The notes under the pieces are model-generated. The model was not told the origin of the DNA. It worked only from the letters and a program-made list of their open reading frames with translations, and made no database searches. A stretch of 64,000 nucleotides of DNA from Schleiferilactobacillus harbinensis DSM 16991 (GTDB taxonomy: Bacteria; Bacillota; Bacilli; Lactobacillales; Lactobacillaceae), in contig NZ_AUEH01000006.1 in assembly GCF_000425885.1 (NCBI RefSeq), positions 1 to 64,000 on the forward strand. Direction: 5' to 3'. Positions 23,905 through 38,281 of the stretch are shown here, piece after piece (position 1 is the stretch's first letter; the number at the start of each line of letters is the position of its first letter). The translations under genes and the position numbers were made by a program.

Positions 23905-24558
23905 CTATAGTTTCCCTTCCTCGTGCTCCAACTCCGCCTTCTTCTTATCTGGCACATACACAAAGTCCGGGTTGATCCGTTGATCAATTGCATGCCACGC
24001 CGCCCGCATCTCAGCGTCGATTCCCGCAATCGCCGCATCATCCAGCCGTCCCTTCCGGGAAACCGTGATCGGATCACCAAACCCAATAATCATCTTCTGC
24101 CGCTTCAACAAATTCATGAACGTCAACGGCCCCTGATACACCACCGGCACCAGCTGCACCCCGGCCAATCGGGCAATCAGCGCCGCGCCGCCCTTGATGT
24201 CGTTGGAATACCGCGTCCCCGTAGGAAAGATGATTACGGACAAATTATTCTTCCGCAAATTATTGATCGGCGTCTTTACCGCGCTGGGCCCTGGGTGGGC
24301 GCGGTCCACCGGAAAGGCATGCGCGTTGCGCAAGATCCAGCGAATGATCGGATTGTGAAACAACTCCGCCTTCGCCATGAAAGAGAATTCCATGGGACTG
24401 CCCGCCACTGCGAATAACACTGGTTCCCACCAGGTGCGATGGGGGGCAACGAGAATATAGGGTGTTTTCGGTACCTTTTCCTTATCCAAAACCACCATGT
24501 GACCATTTAATACGAAAATGACAAACCGGATAATGACCCGGAAGATGCGGTAGAGCAT
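23905..24558 (-). CDS. PlsC-family 1-acylglycerol-3-phosphate acyltransferase, divergent motifs
   Basis: A 217-residue membrane-associated acyltransferase-like protein read leftward. PlsC enzymes acylate lysophosphatidic acid to phosphatidic acid. An N-terminal hydrophobic helix (about 5-18) precedes the catalytic box, here H40-RTWW-E45, with glutamate where HX4D normally has aspartate. The block that normally reads FPEGTR is FPTGTR (111-116), lacking the glutamate. The rest of the fold (AHAFPVDR, VPVVYQG) fits the family. Either it is a lactobacillar variant with altered chemistry or a paralogue with another acyl acceptor. Confidence 0.82.
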   Translation of the reverse strand: MLYRIFRVIIRFVIFVLNGHMVVLDKEKVPKTPYILVAPHRTWWEPVLFAVAGSPMEFSFMAKAELFHNPIIRWILRNAHAFPVDRAHPGPSAVKTPINNLRKNNLSVIIFPTGTRYSNDIKGGAALIARLAGVQLVPVVYQGPLTFMNLLKRQKMIIGFGDPITVSRKGRLDDAAIAGIDAEMRAAWHAIDQRINPDFVYVPDKKKAELEHEEGKL

Positions 24559-24662
24559 TGCGTATCCCGCTTTCTTATCGTGAATTCGTGCTAAAATAGC
24601 ACGGTTGATTGTTAAAGAACCAATTCAACCCCAAATTATAGCAGAAAGGCGGTGGCCACGGT

Positions 24663-25406
24663 ATGACTGATCGCTTATTACCCGGAGAACGGATCGATCA
24701 GCTGAATAGCGGCGGTATCGAAATTATTCAGAATCAGTCAGTCTTTGCGTTCTCCTTGGACGCCGTGCTGCTGGCGGCTTTTGCCCAGGTGCCGCCCACT
24801 GGTCGGATCGTCGATTTAGGCGCGGGCAACGGCGCCGTCGGGTTATTTGTGGCGCGGCGGACCCAGGCCCGGATCGATTTGGTCGAAATCCAGCCCCTGC
24901 TGGCGGATATGGCCCGCCGCTCCGCGGCACTCAATGGCTTGGCCGACCAAATCACGGTGCATACCATGCCCATGCAGCAGGCCCCGGGGGTGATTGCCAA
25001 GGACAGTGTCGACGCTGTCTTAACGAACCCGCCGTATTTTAAGAATGTTCCCACCAGCAAGCGCAACCCGAACCCGCATCTGGCAATGGCGCGTCATGAA
25101 GTGGCGGTTTCTTTGGCTGAAGTGGCTGCGGTAAGTGCGGCGTTGTTGAAATTCGGCGGCAAACTTTTCATGGTCCATCGGCCGGAGCGGCTGGACGAGA
25201 TCCTGCCGGCGTTAACGGCGCACGGCTTGGCGCCTAAACGGGTACGGTTCATTTTTCCGAAACCGAATAAGGAAGCGAATATGGTCCTGATCGAAGCAAT
25301 TCGCGGCGGGAAGCCTAACGGTGTGCGCATTGTCCCGTCATTGATCGTCCACGACACAGCGGGGAATTATACCCCGGAGGTGGCCAATGCCCTCCGGAAC
25401 GACTGA
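24663..25406 (+). CDS. TrmN6/YabB-type SAM-dependent methyltransferase
   Basis: A 247-residue class I methyltransferase. SAM-binding motif [13 protein letters not shown] (about 49-61) and the N6-adenine catalytic motif NPPYFKN (about 121-127). Proteins of this type (YabB in Bacillus, TrmN6/YfiC in E. coli) methylate A37 of tRNA1-Val. The adjacent GIY-YIG gene, overlapping by 20 bases, is the usual yabB-yazA pair, which supports the call. Substrate is assumed from family. Confidence 0.88.
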   Translation: MTDRLLPGERIDQLNSGGIEIIQNQSVFAFSLDAVLLAAFAQVPPTGRIVDLGAGNGAVGLFVARRTQARIDLVEIQPLLADMARRSAALNGLADQITVHTMPMQQAPGVIAKDSVDAVLTNPPYFKNVPTSKRNPNPHLAMARHEVAVSLAEVAAVSAALLKFGGKLFMVHRPERLDEILPALTAHGLAPKRVRFIFPKPNKEANMVLIEAIRGGKPNGVRIVPSLIVHDTAGNYTPEVANALRND

Positions 25407-25662
25407 GTTGTACTGGTTCTACGTCTTGTTGTGCGCTGATGGGTCGCTTTACGGCGGCTTTACGACTGACCCGGTGCGCCGGGAAGCGGAACATAATGCC
25501 GGTACGGGGGCCAAATACACCCGCACCCGCCGGCCGGTCCATCGAATCTACCAAACTTCATTCAGCAGCAAACACGATGCCTTGAGTGCGGAGGCCAAGT
25601 TCAAGCGTTTGACCCGCCGGCAAAAGGAGCACTTTTTGACCATTCGCGGCGTGGTTTGGTGA
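25387..25662 (+). CDS. GIY-YIG domain protein, YazA/UPF0213 family
   Basis: A 91-residue single-domain protein. The GIY-YIG motif appears as [17 protein letters not shown], with the conserved arginine ([11 protein letters not shown]) and the family ending [12 protein letters not shown] and [16 protein letters not shown]. Such small stand-alone GIY-YIG proteins are presumed nucleases, but their role is not settled. It overlaps the end of the methyltransferase gene and is the last gene before the rpsB promoter. Confidence 0.9.
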   Translation: MPSGTTELYWFYVLLCADGSLYGGFTTDPVRREAEHNAGTGAKYTRTRRPVHRIYQTSFSSKHDALSAEAKFKRLTRRQKEHFLTIRGVVW

Positions 25663-25667
25663 GCGGC

Positions 25668-25696
25668 TTGCACCCAGCGGTCGGGTTCTGTATAAT
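25668..25696 (+). promoter_or_regulatory. rpsB promoter
   Basis: TTGCAC (25668-25673), 17-base spacer, perfect TATAAT (25691-25696); 111 bases of leader precede rpsB. Confidence 0.85.
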
Positions 25697-25730
25697 GGTC
25701 TAGTATTTCAAAAGTACACATGCATATTGA

Positions 25731-25765
25731 CCGGTTGCGGCAGTGCACAGTTGTGTCCGCACCGG
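25731..25765 (+). promoter_or_regulatory. Hairpin in the rpsB leader
   Basis: CCGGTTGCGG (25731-25740) pairs with CCGCACCGG (25757-25765) with a single bulge, in the long untranslated leader. Leaders of ribosomal protein operons often carry autoregulatory structures, and S2 is a known autoregulator in some bacteria; whether it binds here is unknown. Confidence 0.45.
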
Positions 25766-25807
25766 AGTGACGTATGCAGAGGAAAAAACTATTGGAGGTA
25801 TTTTTAC

Positions 25808-26644
25808 ATGGCAGTATTATCAATGAAGCAATTGCTTGAAGCCGGCGTGCACTTTGGTCACCAAACCCGCCGCTGGAACCCGAAGATGAAGAAGTATATC
25901 TTCACTGAACGGAATGGTATCTATATTATTGACCTGCAAAAGACGGTCAAGATGGTCGACACGGCGTACAACTTCGTCAAGGACGAAGCAAGCAAGGGTG
26001 CGGTCTTCCTGTTTGTCGGTACTAAGAAGCAGGCCCAAGATTCCATTGAAGAAGAAGCGACCCGTGCTGGTCAATACTACGTTAACCACCGTTGGTTGGG
26101 TGGTACTTTGACAAACTGGGAGACTATCCAGACTCGGATCAAGCGTCTGAAGGACTTGAAGAAGATGGCCGAAGACGGCACTTTCGACGTCCTCCCGAAG
26201 AAGGAAGTTTCCTTGCTGAACAAGGAACAACAGAAGTTGGAACGGTTCTTGGGCGGTATCGAAGATATGCCTCATTTACCGGACGTGATGTTCATCGTTG
26301 ATCCTCGTAAGGAAGACATCGCTGTTCACGAAGCCAACAAACTGCACATTCCCATCGTGGCCATGGTCGACACGAACACGGATCCGGATCCTATTGATGT
26401 GATTATCCCGTCAAACGATGACGCGATTCGTGCGGTTCGTCTGCTCACTTCCAAGATGGCTGACGCCATTGTTGAAGGCCGTCAAGGCGAAGACAATGCT
26501 GACGCTGACCAACAACAACCGGTTCAACCCGCTGCTGCTGAGGGTGACCAACCGGCTAAGGATTCCATGGAAGATATCGTGGAAGCTGTTGAAGGCGACA
26601 ATAGCGACGCTGCCGACAGTGCCAGTGATTCCGCTAATAACTAA
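25808..26644 (+). CDS. rpsB: 30S ribosomal protein S2
   Basis: A 278-residue small-subunit protein. It opens [20 protein letters not shown] and carries [20 protein letters not shown] and the C-terminal [14 protein letters not shown], all S2 signatures. The last 50 residues are a Gln/Asp/Ala/Ser-rich acidic extension, longer than in Bacillus. Start ATG 25808 follows TTGGAGGT; the frame is open further upstream but only over the leader. It is the first gene of rpsB-tsf. Confidence 0.97.
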   Translation: MAVLSMKQLLEAGVHFGHQTRRWNPKMKKYIFTERNGIYIIDLQKTVKMVDTAYNFVKDEASKGAVFLFVGTKKQAQDSIEEEATRAGQYYVNHRWLGGTLTNWETIQTRIKRLKDLKKMAEDGTFDVLPKKEVSLLNKEQQKLERFLGGIEDMPHLPDVMFIVDPRKEDIAVHEANKLHIPIVAMVDTNTDPDPIDVIIPSNDDAIRAVRLLTSKMADAIVEGRQGEDNADADQQQPVQPAAAEGDQPAKDSMEDIVEAVEGDNSDAADSASDSANN

Positions 26645-26657
26645 TATGTAACCCCTG

Positions 26658-26703
26658 AAGTGGCCTGGCCCAGCAGCAATCCTGCGGAGCGGCCACTTTT
26701 TTC
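26658..26703 (+). terminator. Terminator/attenuator between rpsB and tsf
   Basis: AAGTGGCC (26658-26665) pairs with GGCCACTT (26691-26698), followed by TTTTTT. Because tsf has no other obvious promoter in the 40 bases that follow, partial termination is likely. Confidence 0.75.
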
Positions 26704-26740
26704 AGCTTTTTAGAAATTTATTTATAGGAGGACTACATTC

Positions 26741-27616
26741 ATGGCAGTTTCGATTCAACAAATCAAAGAGTTACGGGAAAAGACCGGCGTCGGCATGATG
26801 GACGCTAAGAAGGCTTTGGTTGCTACTGATGGCGACATGGACAAAGCCGTTGATGTATTGCGCGAAAAGGGCATTGCTAAGGCCGAAAAGAAGAGCGACC
26901 GCGTCGCTGCTGAAGGCTTGGCGCATATTTCGGTTGCCGGCAATACGGCAGCAGTCATTGAAGTCAATTCGGAAACCGACTTTGTTTCCGCCAATGACAA
27001 ATTCCAGAATCTGGTTAAGGGGATTGCTGACGCAATTGTCGCTGGCAAACCGGCCGATATGGATGCTGCCTTGGCCTTGAAGATGGGCGACGACACGATC
27101 AAGGCGGCCATTACGGAATTGACCGCCGTTATCGGCGAAAAGATTTCCCTGCGCCGCTTCCAAGTCGTCGAAAAGACGGACAGCCAAAACTTCGGTGCTT
27201 ACCTGCACAATGGCGGCCAAATCGCCGCATTGACCGTGCTGGAAGGCGCTGACGAAGAGACAGCGCGGGACGTGGCCATGCACGTGGCGGCCATCAATCC
27301 GAAGTACTTGGATCAAAATGCCGTTCCGGCTGATGTCTTGGCACACGAAAAGGCTGTCTTGACTGAGGAAACAAAGAACGAGGGCAAGCCCGAAAAGATT
27401 ATCCCGAAGATCGTTGAGGGGCGGATGCGCAAATATCTGTCCGAAATTGCTTTGGCTGATCAAGAATTCGTTAAGGATCCGGATCAGACCGTGGCTAAGT
27501 ATGTCGCCAGCAAGGGCGGCAAGCTGGTTTCCTTTGTCCGTTATGAAGTCGGCGAAGGGATCGAGAAGAAGGAAGAAAACTTCGTTGACGAAGTGATGTC
27601 CCAAATCAAGGGCTAA
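26741..27616 (+). CDS. tsf: Elongation factor Ts
   Basis: A 291-residue nucleotide exchange factor that regenerates EF-Tu-GTP. N-terminal UBA-like domain with [19 protein letters not shown], then [11 protein letters not shown], the dipped EF-Tu contact TDF, and the core and C-terminal modules ([11 protein letters not shown]). ATAGGAGGA precedes the ATG. It follows rpsB in the universal order and is closed by a strong terminator. Confidence 0.97.
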   Translation: MAVSIQQIKELREKTGVGMMDAKKALVATDGDMDKAVDVLREKGIAKAEKKSDRVAAEGLAHISVAGNTAAVIEVNSETDFVSANDKFQNLVKGIADAIVAGKPADMDAALALKMGDDTIKAAITELTAVIGEKISLRRFQVVEKTDSQNFGAYLHNGGQIAALTVLEGADEETARDVAMHVAAINPKYLDQNAVPADVLAHEKAVLTEETKNEGKPEKIIPKIVEGRMRKYLSEIALADQEFVKDPDQTVAKYVASKGGKLVSFVRYEVGEGIEKKEENFVDEVMSQIKG

Positions 27617-27632
27617 ACTCCTTGCTGAAGAG

Positions 27633-27661
27633 GCCGCAGACCTACGGGTGTGCGGCTTTTT
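27633..27661 (+). terminator. Terminator after tsf
   Basis: GCCGCA (27633-27638) / TGCGGC (27651-27656) with 12-base loop, followed by TTTTT. Confidence 0.85.
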
Positions 27662-27712
27662 CTATGCCCGAAAGACTGGCGGCTATTCGCCCAAACGCGT
27701 CAAGTATGGTAA

Positions 27713-28495
<783 letters not shown>

Positions 28496-28497
28496 TC

Positions 28498-29058
28498 ATG
28501 GCAGAAGAAGCATTATTAAAGCAGGCAAAAGAGGACATGAAAAAAGCCCAAGACGCGCTGCGTCGAGACTTGGCGGATATCCGGGCCGGTCGGGCCAACG
28601 CCGGGCTGCTCAACCGGATCAACGTCAACTATTACGGGGCACCGACGCCGTTGAACCAAATGGCGGCCATCAATATTCCGGAACCCCGGGTACTGATGAT
28701 CACGCCGTACGACAAGTCCTCACTGAACGATATTGAGAAGGCCATTTTAGCCTCTGATTTGGGTTTGAACCCGGCCAATGACGGCAACGTCATTCGCTTG
28801 GTCATTCCCCAATTGACCGGTGAACGCCGTCAGGAGCTGGCTAAGGAAGTCGGCAAGGATGCCGAGAACGCCAAGATCGCCGTCCGCAATGTCCGTCGTG
28901 ACGCGATGGAAGAATTGAAGAAAGCGGCGAAGAAGGGCGACATCAGTGAAGATGCCCAACATGATTTGGAAAACCAAGTCCAGAAGCTGACCGATGATGC
29001 CGTCAAGGGTATCGATAGCATCGCCAAGGATAAGGAAGACGAGATCACCGAAGTCTAA
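28498..29058 (+). CDS. frr: Ribosome recycling factor
   Basis: A 186-residue two-domain factor that splits post-termination ribosomes with EF-G. The sequence has [26 protein letters not shown] and [15 protein letters not shown]-like segments typical of RRF, and its length is standard. AAAGGAGCAC precedes ATG 28498, two bases after the pyrH stop. Confidence 0.97.
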   Translation: MAEEALLKQAKEDMKKAQDALRRDLADIRAGRANAGLLNRINVNYYGAPTPLNQMAAINIPEPRVLMITPYDKSSLNDIEKAILASDLGLNPANDGNVIRLVIPQLTGERRQELAKEVGKDAENAKIAVRNVRRDAMEELKKAAKKGDISEDAQHDLENQVQKLTDDAVKGIDSIAKDKEDEITEV

Positions 29059-29069
29059 CAACCGTTAGG

Positions 29070-29107
29070 CCCGTCCACCCAAGTATTTGGTGACGGGTTC
29101 TTTTCTT
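29070..29107 (+). terminator. Terminator/attenuator between frr and uppS
   Basis: CCCGTC (29070-29075) / GACGGG (29092-29097) with an inner ACC/GGT, then a T-rich TTCTTTTCTT. It lies only about 20 bases before the uppS start, so it probably allows partial read-through. Confidence 0.65.
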
Positions 29108-29125
29108 CGTGTAAAGGAGTCAGGT

Positions 29126-29860
29126 ATGGCAAGCACCGAAACAGCACCGCTGCCCGAGCATGTTGCTATCATTATGGACGGCAATGGCCGGTGGGCCAAG
29201 GCCCGCCATCTGCCCCGGGTTGCTGGGCACAAAGAAGGCATGGATAACGTCAAGCGGATCGCCATCGCAGCCAGTCACATGGGCATTAAGGTCCTCACGG
29301 TTTACGCCTTCTCCACTGAGAATTGGCGCCGGCCCACTGAGGAAGTGAATTACCTCATGGGCTTGCCAGTCAAGTTCTTCAATCACTACATGCCCGACCT
29401 GATGGCAGAAAATGTCCGGGTCGAAGTAATGGGTTATTTGGATGAACTGCCGGCGGCCACCCGCCAAGTGACTTTGGATGCCATGGCCCAGACGCAAAAC
29501 AACACCGGCATGATTTTGAATTTCGCGTTCAACTACGGTTCGCGCCGGGAGATCACCACCGCGGTGCAGCAGTTGGCGGCGCAGGCGGCAGCCGGTGCAG
29601 TCAAGCCGGCGGACATCACAGAAGCAATGGTCAGTGACCATCTCTTCACCGCCCAATTAGGCGCCCTGGCTGATCCGGATCTCTTGATTCGGACTAGCGG
29701 GGAGGAGCGGCTGTCGAACTTTTTGCTTTGGCAGGTGGCCTATTCAGAATTTGTCTTCACCGATGTTCATTGGCCGGACTTTACCAGCAATGATTTAGCC
29801 GCGGCGGTGGCCACGTACCAGCACCGGCAGCGGCGTTATGGCGGCTTGAAGACCAAGTAA
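29126..29860 (+). CDS. uppS: Isoprenyl transferase, undecaprenyl diphosphate synthase type
   Basis: A 244-residue cis-prenyltransferase that builds the C55 lipid carrier of peptidoglycan and wall polymers. It has the catalytic opening [23 protein letters not shown], and the C-terminal [21 protein letters not shown]. Start ATG 29126 follows AAAGGAG; the frame is open upstream over the terminator but not needed. cdsA follows after 16 bases. Confidence 0.96.
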   Translation: MASTETAPLPEHVAIIMDGNGRWAKARHLPRVAGHKEGMDNVKRIAIAASHMGIKVLTVYAFSTENWRRPTEEVNYLMGLPVKFFNHYMPDLMAENVRVEVMGYLDELPAATRQVTLDAMAQTQNNTGMILNFAFNYGSRREITTAVQQLAAQAAAGAVKPADITEAMVSDHLFTAQLGALADPDLLIRTSGEERLSNFLLWQVAYSEFVFTDVHWPDFTSNDLAAAVATYQHRQRRYGGLKTK

Positions 29861-29876
29861 GTAGGAGGAAATTGGG

Positions 29877-30692
29877 ATGCGGCAACGGGTAATCACAGCA
29901 ATATGGGCATTGGCAATATTTTTGCCCACGATTTATTTTGGCAGTTGGGCCATTGAGGTCCTGGCGATTCTTTTGGGCCTGATCGGCCTGTCGGAGTTCT
30001 TCTTGATGCGCAAACGCATCGTGGTTTCGCCGGACTTCATCATCGCCGGTTTCGGGATCGTGGTCATGATCTTGCCCGCCGGCTTCTATGGCTGGCTCAA
30101 GGGCTGGCTGCCCAACAACGTGTCCCACTGGTTCAATATCACGGAGTTTCTGATGATGCTGTTCATGTTAATGCTGGTGATCACTGTCACCAGCAAGAAT
30201 CGCATCAACATTGAAGATATTGCCATTTCCACCCTGGCCATGGCTTATCTGGGCGGCGGTTTCGGCGCCCTCGTCATGGTCCGGAACCAGGGCAGCTTTA
30301 TGAAGCTCTTGTTCGTCCTGCTGATCGTCTGGGTCACCGATTCCGGCGCCTATCTGATCGGCCGCAAGCTGGGCAAACATAAGCTGACGCCGATTTCGCC
30401 GAACAAGACTTGGGAAGGCTCCATCGGCGGCACGGTCAGCGCCGTGATCGTCGGCACACTTTACTGCTTGGCGGTGCCTGAAGTTCAGGTTTACGCTCTG
30501 TGGCGGATGATTCTGATCATTTTGATTCTGTCCATCGTTGGCCAATTTGGCGACTTGGTGGAATCGGCGTACAAACGCTATTTCGGTGTCAAGGACTCGG
30601 GCAAGATTCTACCCGGTCATGGCGGAATTCTTGACCGCTTCGATTCGTTGCTGTTCGTTTTGCCGTTAGTCCAAATTTTCGGCTTAATTTAA
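29877..30692 (+). CDS. cdsA: Phosphatidate cytidylyltransferase
   Basis: A 271-residue membrane enzyme that makes CDP-diacylglycerol from phosphatidic acid and CTP, the branch point for anionic phospholipids. About seven to eight membrane helices, and near the C-terminus the CDS signature: SAYKRYFGVKDSG followed by LPGHGGILDRFD. GTAGGAGG precedes the ATG. It stands in the usual uppS-cdsA-rseP-proS-polC order. Confidence 0.96.
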   Translation: MRQRVITAIWALAIFLPTIYFGSWAIEVLAILLGLIGLSEFFLMRKRIVVSPDFIIAGFGIVVMILPAGFYGWLKGWLPNNVSHWFNITEFLMMLFMLMLVITVTSKNRINIEDIAISTLAMAYLGGGFGALVMVRNQGSFMKLLFVLLIVWVTDSGAYLIGRKLGKHKLTPISPNKTWEGSIGGTVSAVIVGTLYCLAVPEVQVYALWRMILIILILSIVGQFGDLVESAYKRYFGVKDSGKILPGHGGILDRFDSLLFVLPLVQIFGLI

Positions 30693-30705
30693 AGGAGTTA
30701 ACCAA

Positions 30706-33745
<3,040 letters not shown>

Positions 33746-33787
33746 GTTGTTTTTGGTTTACCGAATTTAAGAAAGGGTTGAGTCCAT

Positions 33788-36700
33788 TTGGCATTGTCAC
33801 CTGAAGAAATGTTGACCCAACTCCTCGACCAGATCCACTTTGCGGTCTCCGCCGATGGCGGGGACCGTTTTGCTGGCGGCGCCGTGGAGAAGGTCATTGT
33901 GCATGAACAGACCAAACAGTGGGAATTCGTGCTGCGTTTGCCCCAAATCCTGCCATTCTCTGTGTATAGTGTCTTCCTCGCTGATCTGACCAAAGCGTTT
34001 GCGGATATCGCGTCCGTGGCGGTTCGGCTGCACGTGGCCCAACCCGAATTTGACGACCATTTGCTGGCTGATTATTGGCCATACGTGGTGAAAACCTGTG
34101 CCGCCTCGTCCCCTGCCCTGGCCCAAGTGAATGCCCCGCAAATGCAGGGCGACCGGGTGGCGATCAGTGTCGACAACGAAGTAGTTAAAAATTATGTCGT
34201 GGAAAACGCACTGAGCTGTGTTGAAGAAGCCTATGCCCGGTTGGGCTTCCCGGATTTCCATATCCACGTCTACGTTGATGAGTCTGCGACCCAAGAAAAA
34301 ATCGACGCCATGCGCCAGCAGCAGGAACAGCAAAACCAAGAGCTGGCGACGCAAGCTCTGCTGAAGGCCCAGGAAAAGGCCGCAGCCGGGCCGGCTGGTA
34401 ACGGCAGTGGGGCCCCCAGCGGCGATGGTGTCCACATCGGTAAGCCGATTCCCGCTGATGCGCCGATTCGCCAGATGGCGGATATCACCGAACCAGACCG
34501 GTCCCTGGTGGTTCAGGGAAACATTTTCTCCAGTGAAGTTCGGGATCTGCGCAGCGGCAAACAAATGCTGCTGTTTGAAATCACTGATTACACCTCTTCC
34601 TTCAAGGTCAAGGCCTTCTCCCGGGAAACCGGCACCGATCCGAATTTTGCGCAAGTGGCTGTCGGCCAATGGGTGAAAGTCCGCGGACCGGTGGAAGAGG
34701 ATAAATATTCCCAAGAATTGACCATCAGTGCCTACGATGTTCAGACGGTGGCCCACGCGGCGCGGCAAGATACCGCTGCGGGGGATAAACGTATCGAACT
34801 CCATCTGCACACCACGATGTCCCAGATGGACGCTACTAATTCTCCCACCGATTACGTCAACCAAGCGGCGCAGTGGGGCATGCCGGCGATTGCCGTTACT
34901 GACCACGCCGTCGCCCAGGCATTCCCGGAAGCCCACTCGGCGGGCTTGAAGAATAAGATTAAAGTCATGTACGGGGTGGAAATCAACCTGGTAGATGATG
35001 CCACGCCAATCGCCTACAATTTGCGCGATCAACCGCTTACCGGTGACGAAGAATATGTTGTATTCGATATTGAAACCACCGGGTTGTCCGCACCCACCGA
35101 CCGGATCATTGAAATTGGCGCGGTGAAGATGAAGAACAACAAGGTGTTGGCGAAATTCGATGAATTCATCAACCCCGGCTTTCCGTTAAGTGTGACGACG
35201 ATCAATTTGACCACAATCACCGACGAGATGGTCCAAAGCGGCGGGTCTGAGGAAGAAATTATCAAAAAGTTCACCGACTTTGTGGGTGACGCGATTGTCG
35301 TCGGCCACAATGTCACCTTCGATATCGGCTTCATCAACGTCGCCCGCAAGCGCTTAGGCTGGCCGGCGGTACCCAATCCCATCGTCGACACGCTGATCAT
35401 GTCCCGCACCCTGCATCCAGAACGGGGCCGGCACACCCTGGACAGCCTGTCGCGGGTGTATAAGATCACTTTGACCCAGCACCACCGGGCCTCTGACGAT
35501 TCGGAAGCGACGGGCTATTTGTATTTTGCATTGCTGAAAGAAATGATGGCCCGCTTCAATACCGCCAATGTCAATCAGCTGAATGATCACGCGGGTGAAA
35601 AAGAAGCCTGGAAGACCGGCCGGCCCAGCCACGCTATTTTGATTGCGAAAACCCAAGCCGGCTTGAAGAATCTGTTCAAGATCGTGTCCTTCTCTTTGAC
35701 GGATTATTTCCACCGGGTGGCCCGCGTCCCCCGCAGTATGCTCAACAAGTACCGGGAAGGAATCATTGTCGGCAGCGGCTGTGCAGACGGCGAAGTGTTC
35801 ACCGCCATGATGCAAAAGGGGTACGAAGATGCCCGCAAATTGGCCGAGTATTACGATTATCTGGAAGTCCAGCCCCATGCAGCTTACCAGCCGCTGATCG
35901 CCACGGAATTGATCAAGGACAACGACCAGCTGGAAGACTTGCTGAAGAACATGGTGAAACTCGGCAAAGAATTGGACAAACCGGTGGTGGCCACCGGTGA
36001 TGTGCATTTCATGAACCCGGAAGACGCCATCTACCGGGAGATTTTGCAGCGGTCGATGAAGATCAACGCCCACCGCAAGCTGTATTTCCCGGATCTGCAT
36101 TTCCGGACCACGGATGAAATGCTGACAGACTTTGCTTTTCTGGGCGAGGAAACAGCTCATCAGGTCGTCGTTGATAACACCCATACGGTGGCCGATTGGG
36201 TCGCTGACGACATTACCCCGGTGAGGGACAAGCTGTATACGCCGCATATGCCCGGCGCGGAAGAAGATATCCGCCGACTGACCATGACCCAGGCTAAAGA
36301 ATGGTACGGCGATCCGCTGCCAGATATTGTCCAGGCCCGCTTGGATAAGGAACTTAAGAGTATCATCGGCAACGGCTTCTCGGTCATCTACCTGATTGCC
36401 CAGAAACTGGTGCACAAGTCCAATAAGGACGGGTACTTGGTTGGTTCCCGGGGCAGTGTCGGCTCCTCTCTGGTCGCGACTATGACCGGGATCACCGAAG
36501 TTAATCCGCTGCCGCCCCATTACCGCTGTCCGCACTGCCACTACTCAGAATTCTTCAACAAAGGGGAAGTTGGCTCCGGGTTTGACTTGCCGGATAAGAA
36601 ATGCCCCAAGTGCGGCACGGAATTGATCAAAGAGGGCCAGGATATTCCCTTCGAAACTTTCTTAGGGTTCAAAGGGGACAAGGTACCCGATATCGATCTG

Positions 36701-38113
36701 AACTTCTCCGGGGACTATCAGCCCATCGCCCATAACTACACCAAGGTGCTGTTCGGCGAAGACTACGTGTACCGGGCCGGGACCATCGGCACGGTGGCGG
36801 AGAAGACCGCCTACGGCTATGTCCTGCATTACCAGGAAGTCACGGAACAAAAGATCCGCGGCGCCGAGATTGATCGGTTGGCGGCGGGCTGTACCGGGGT
36901 CAAACGGACCACCGGCCAGCACCCGGCGGGGATCATCGTTGTGCCGGACGACATGGACATCTACGATTTCACCCCGATCCAGTACCCCGCAGATGATACG
37001 GATGCTGCTTGGAAGACGACCCACTTTGATTTCCACTCCATCCACGATAATATCTTGAAGCTGGATATTCTGGGCCACGATGACCCGACCATGATCCGGA
37101 CTTTGCAGGATCTTTCGGGGGTCGACCCGAAGACAATTCCTTACGACGATCCAGGTGTGATGGGCCTGTTTTCCGGTACTGAACCGCTGGGCGTCACGGA
37201 GGACCAGATTCAATCAAAGACTGGTACCCTGGGGATTCCCGAATTTGGGACCCGCTTCGTTCGGGGAATGCTGGAAGAAACCCATCCGACGACTTTTGCT
37301 GAATTGCTTCAGATTTCTGGTCTGTCCCACGGGACCGATGTCTGGCTGGGCAACGCCGAGGAGTTGATCCAAAAGGGCGTCGTCAAGCTGAAGGATGTCA
37401 TCGGCTGCCGGGATAACATCATGATGGACTTGATTCACTGGGGCCTGGATTCCCAGTTGGCCTTCCAGATCATGGAGCACGTCCGGAAGGGCCGGGGGAT
37501 CCCCGACGAGTGGCAGGATAAGATGCGGGAGAATAAGAACATTCCTTCCTGGTACATTGATTCCTGTTTGAAGATCAAGTACATGTTCCCCAAGGCCCAC
37601 GCCACTGCCTATATTGAAATGGCGCTGCGGATCGCCTGGTTCAAAGTGTACTATCCGTTGGCATACTATTGTGCCTACTTCTCCGTGCGGGCCGACGACT
37701 ATGACCTGGTTGCCATGACCCACGGCAAGCAGACCATTAAAGAAGCGATGCAGACAATCAACGACAAAGGCAACGACGCGACAGCCAAGGAAAAGGGCCT
37801 GCTGACAGTGCTGGAGCTTGCCAACGAGTGCTGGGAGCGGGGCATCCGCATCCAGATGGTGGACATCAATCAGTCTGAAGCCCAAGAGTTTAAGATCGTC
37901 GATGATCACACACTGCTGGCCCCGTTCAACGCGATTCCTTCCCTCGGGGACCGGGTGGCCAAGAATATTGTCGCTGCCCGGGCAGAAAAACCGTTCCTGT
38001 CGAAGGAAGATATTTCCGTTCGCGGCGGGGTTTCCAAAACGATAATGGAATATCTGGACAAGAATGGCGTCGTCAACGACTTCCCAGACGAAAATCAGCT
38101 GTCTCTGTTCTAA
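33788..38113 (+). CDS. polC: DNA polymerase III alpha subunit, Gram-positive PolC
   Basis: A 1441-residue replicative polymerase with built-in proofreading. In order: N-terminal domains, OB fold (about 225-330), PHP domain ([15 protein letters not shown] near 335-350) split by the DEDD exonuclease (VFDIETTGL near 425), a zinc finger with two CPxC pairs (about 910-945), and the catalytic palm ([11 protein letters not shown]) with C-terminal HhH-like and beta-binding regions (ending in QLSLF, the clamp-binding motif). It starts at TTG 33788 about ten bases after AAAGGG. A promoter for the next operon lies just after its end. Confidence 0.97.
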   Translation: MALSPEEMLTQLLDQIHFAVSADGGDRFAGGAVEKVIVHEQTKQWEFVLRLPQILPFSVYSVFLADLTKAFADIASVAVRLHVAQPEFDDHLLADYWPYVVKTCAASSPALAQVNAPQMQGDRVAISVDNEVVKNYVVENALSCVEEAYARLGFPDFHIHVYVDESATQEKIDAMRQQQEQQNQELATQALLKAQEKAAAGPAGNGSGAPSGDGVHIGKPIPADAPIRQMADITEPDRSLVVQGNIFSSEVRDLRSGKQMLLFEITDYTSSFKVKAFSRETGTDPNFAQVAVGQWVKVRGPVEEDKYSQELTISAYDVQTVAHAARQDTAAGDKRIELHLHTTMSQMDATNSPTDYVNQAAQWGMPAIAVTDHAVAQAFPEAHSAGLKNKIKVMYGVEINLVDDATPIAYNLRDQPLTGDEEYVVFDIETTGLSAPTDRIIEIGAVKMKNNKVLAKFDEFINPGFPLSVTTINLTTITDEMVQSGGSEEEIIKKFTDFVGDAIVVGHNVTFDIGFINVARKRLGWPAVPNPIVDTLIMSRTLHPERGRHTLDSLSRVYKITLTQHHRASDDSEATGYLYFALLKEMMARFNTANVNQLNDHAGEKEAWKTGRPSHAILIAKTQAGLKNLFKIVSFSLTDYFHRVARVPRSMLNKYREGIIVGSGCADGEVFTAMMQKGYEDARKLAEYYDYLEVQPHAAYQPLIATELIKDNDQLEDLLKNMVKLGKELDKPVVATGDVHFMNPEDAIYREILQRSMKINAHRKLYFPDLHFRTTDEMLTDFAFLGEETAHQVVVDNTHTVADWVADDITPVRDKLYTPHMPGAEEDIRRLTMTQAKEWYGDPLPDIVQARLDKELKSIIGNGFSVIYLIAQKLVHKSNKDGYLVGSRGSVGSSLVATMTGITEVNPLPPHYRCPHCHYSEFFNKGEVGSGFDLPDKKCPKCGTELIKEGQDIPFETFLGFKGDKVPDIDLNFSGDYQPIAHNYTKVLFGEDYVYRAGTIGTVAEKTAYGYVLHYQEVTEQKIRGAEIDRLAAGCTGVKRTTGQHPAGIIVVPDDMDIYDFTPIQYPADDTDAAWKTTHFDFHSIHDNILKLDILGHDDPTMIRTLQDLSGVDPKTIPYDDPGVMGLFSGTEPLGVTEDQIQSKTGTLGIPEFGTRFVRGMLEETHPTTFAELLQISGLSHGTDVWLGNAEELIQKGVVKLKDVIGCRDNIMMDLIHWGLDSQLAFQIMEHVRKGRGIPDEWQDKMRENKNIPSWYIDSCLKIKYMFPKAHATAYIEMALRIAWFKVYYPLAYYCAYFSVRADDYDLVAMTHGKQTIKEAMQTINDKGNDATAKEKGLLTVLELANECWERGIRIQMVDINQSEAQEFKIVDDHTLLAPFNAIPSLGDRVAKNIVAARAEKPFLSKEDISVRGGVSKTIMEYLDKNGVVNDFPDENQLSLF

Positions 38114-38142
38114 TGGTCGAGCCGTTGAAAAGAGCGGCAAAG

Positions 38143-38171
38143 TTGCTTTGGGAACGGAAATATGCTATATT
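38143..38171 (+). promoter_or_regulatory. Promoter of the rimP-nusA operon
   Basis: TTGCTT (38143-38148), 17-base spacer, TATATT (38166-38171). Expected transcription start near 38178, that is before the terminator-like hairpin at 38201. Confidence 0.65.
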
Positions 38172-38200
38172 CTTCATAGGATTTCCAATACTTCGAGTAG

Positions 38201-38228
38201 AAGTGAGCAGCGATGCTCACTTTTTTTT
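38201..38228 (+). terminator. Terminator hairpin in the leader of the rimP-nusA operon
   Basis: AAGTGAGCA-GCGA-TGCTCACTT (38201-38222) runs directly into eight T. It will end polC transcripts, but it also lies about 25 bases downstream of the expected start of the rimP-nusA transcript, so it can act as an attenuator for that operon. Confidence 0.85.
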
Positions 38229-38281
38229 GGAGTTAGATGTCGAAAATGAGGATGGTGACATCCTTAGAAAGGGGTGCTGTT

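Noticed and set aside
33797-36541. Long open frames on the minus strand (about 411 and 395 codons)
   Set aside because: They are shadows of polC caused by GC-rich codon bias. No ribosome binding sites, and polC is complete on the other strand.
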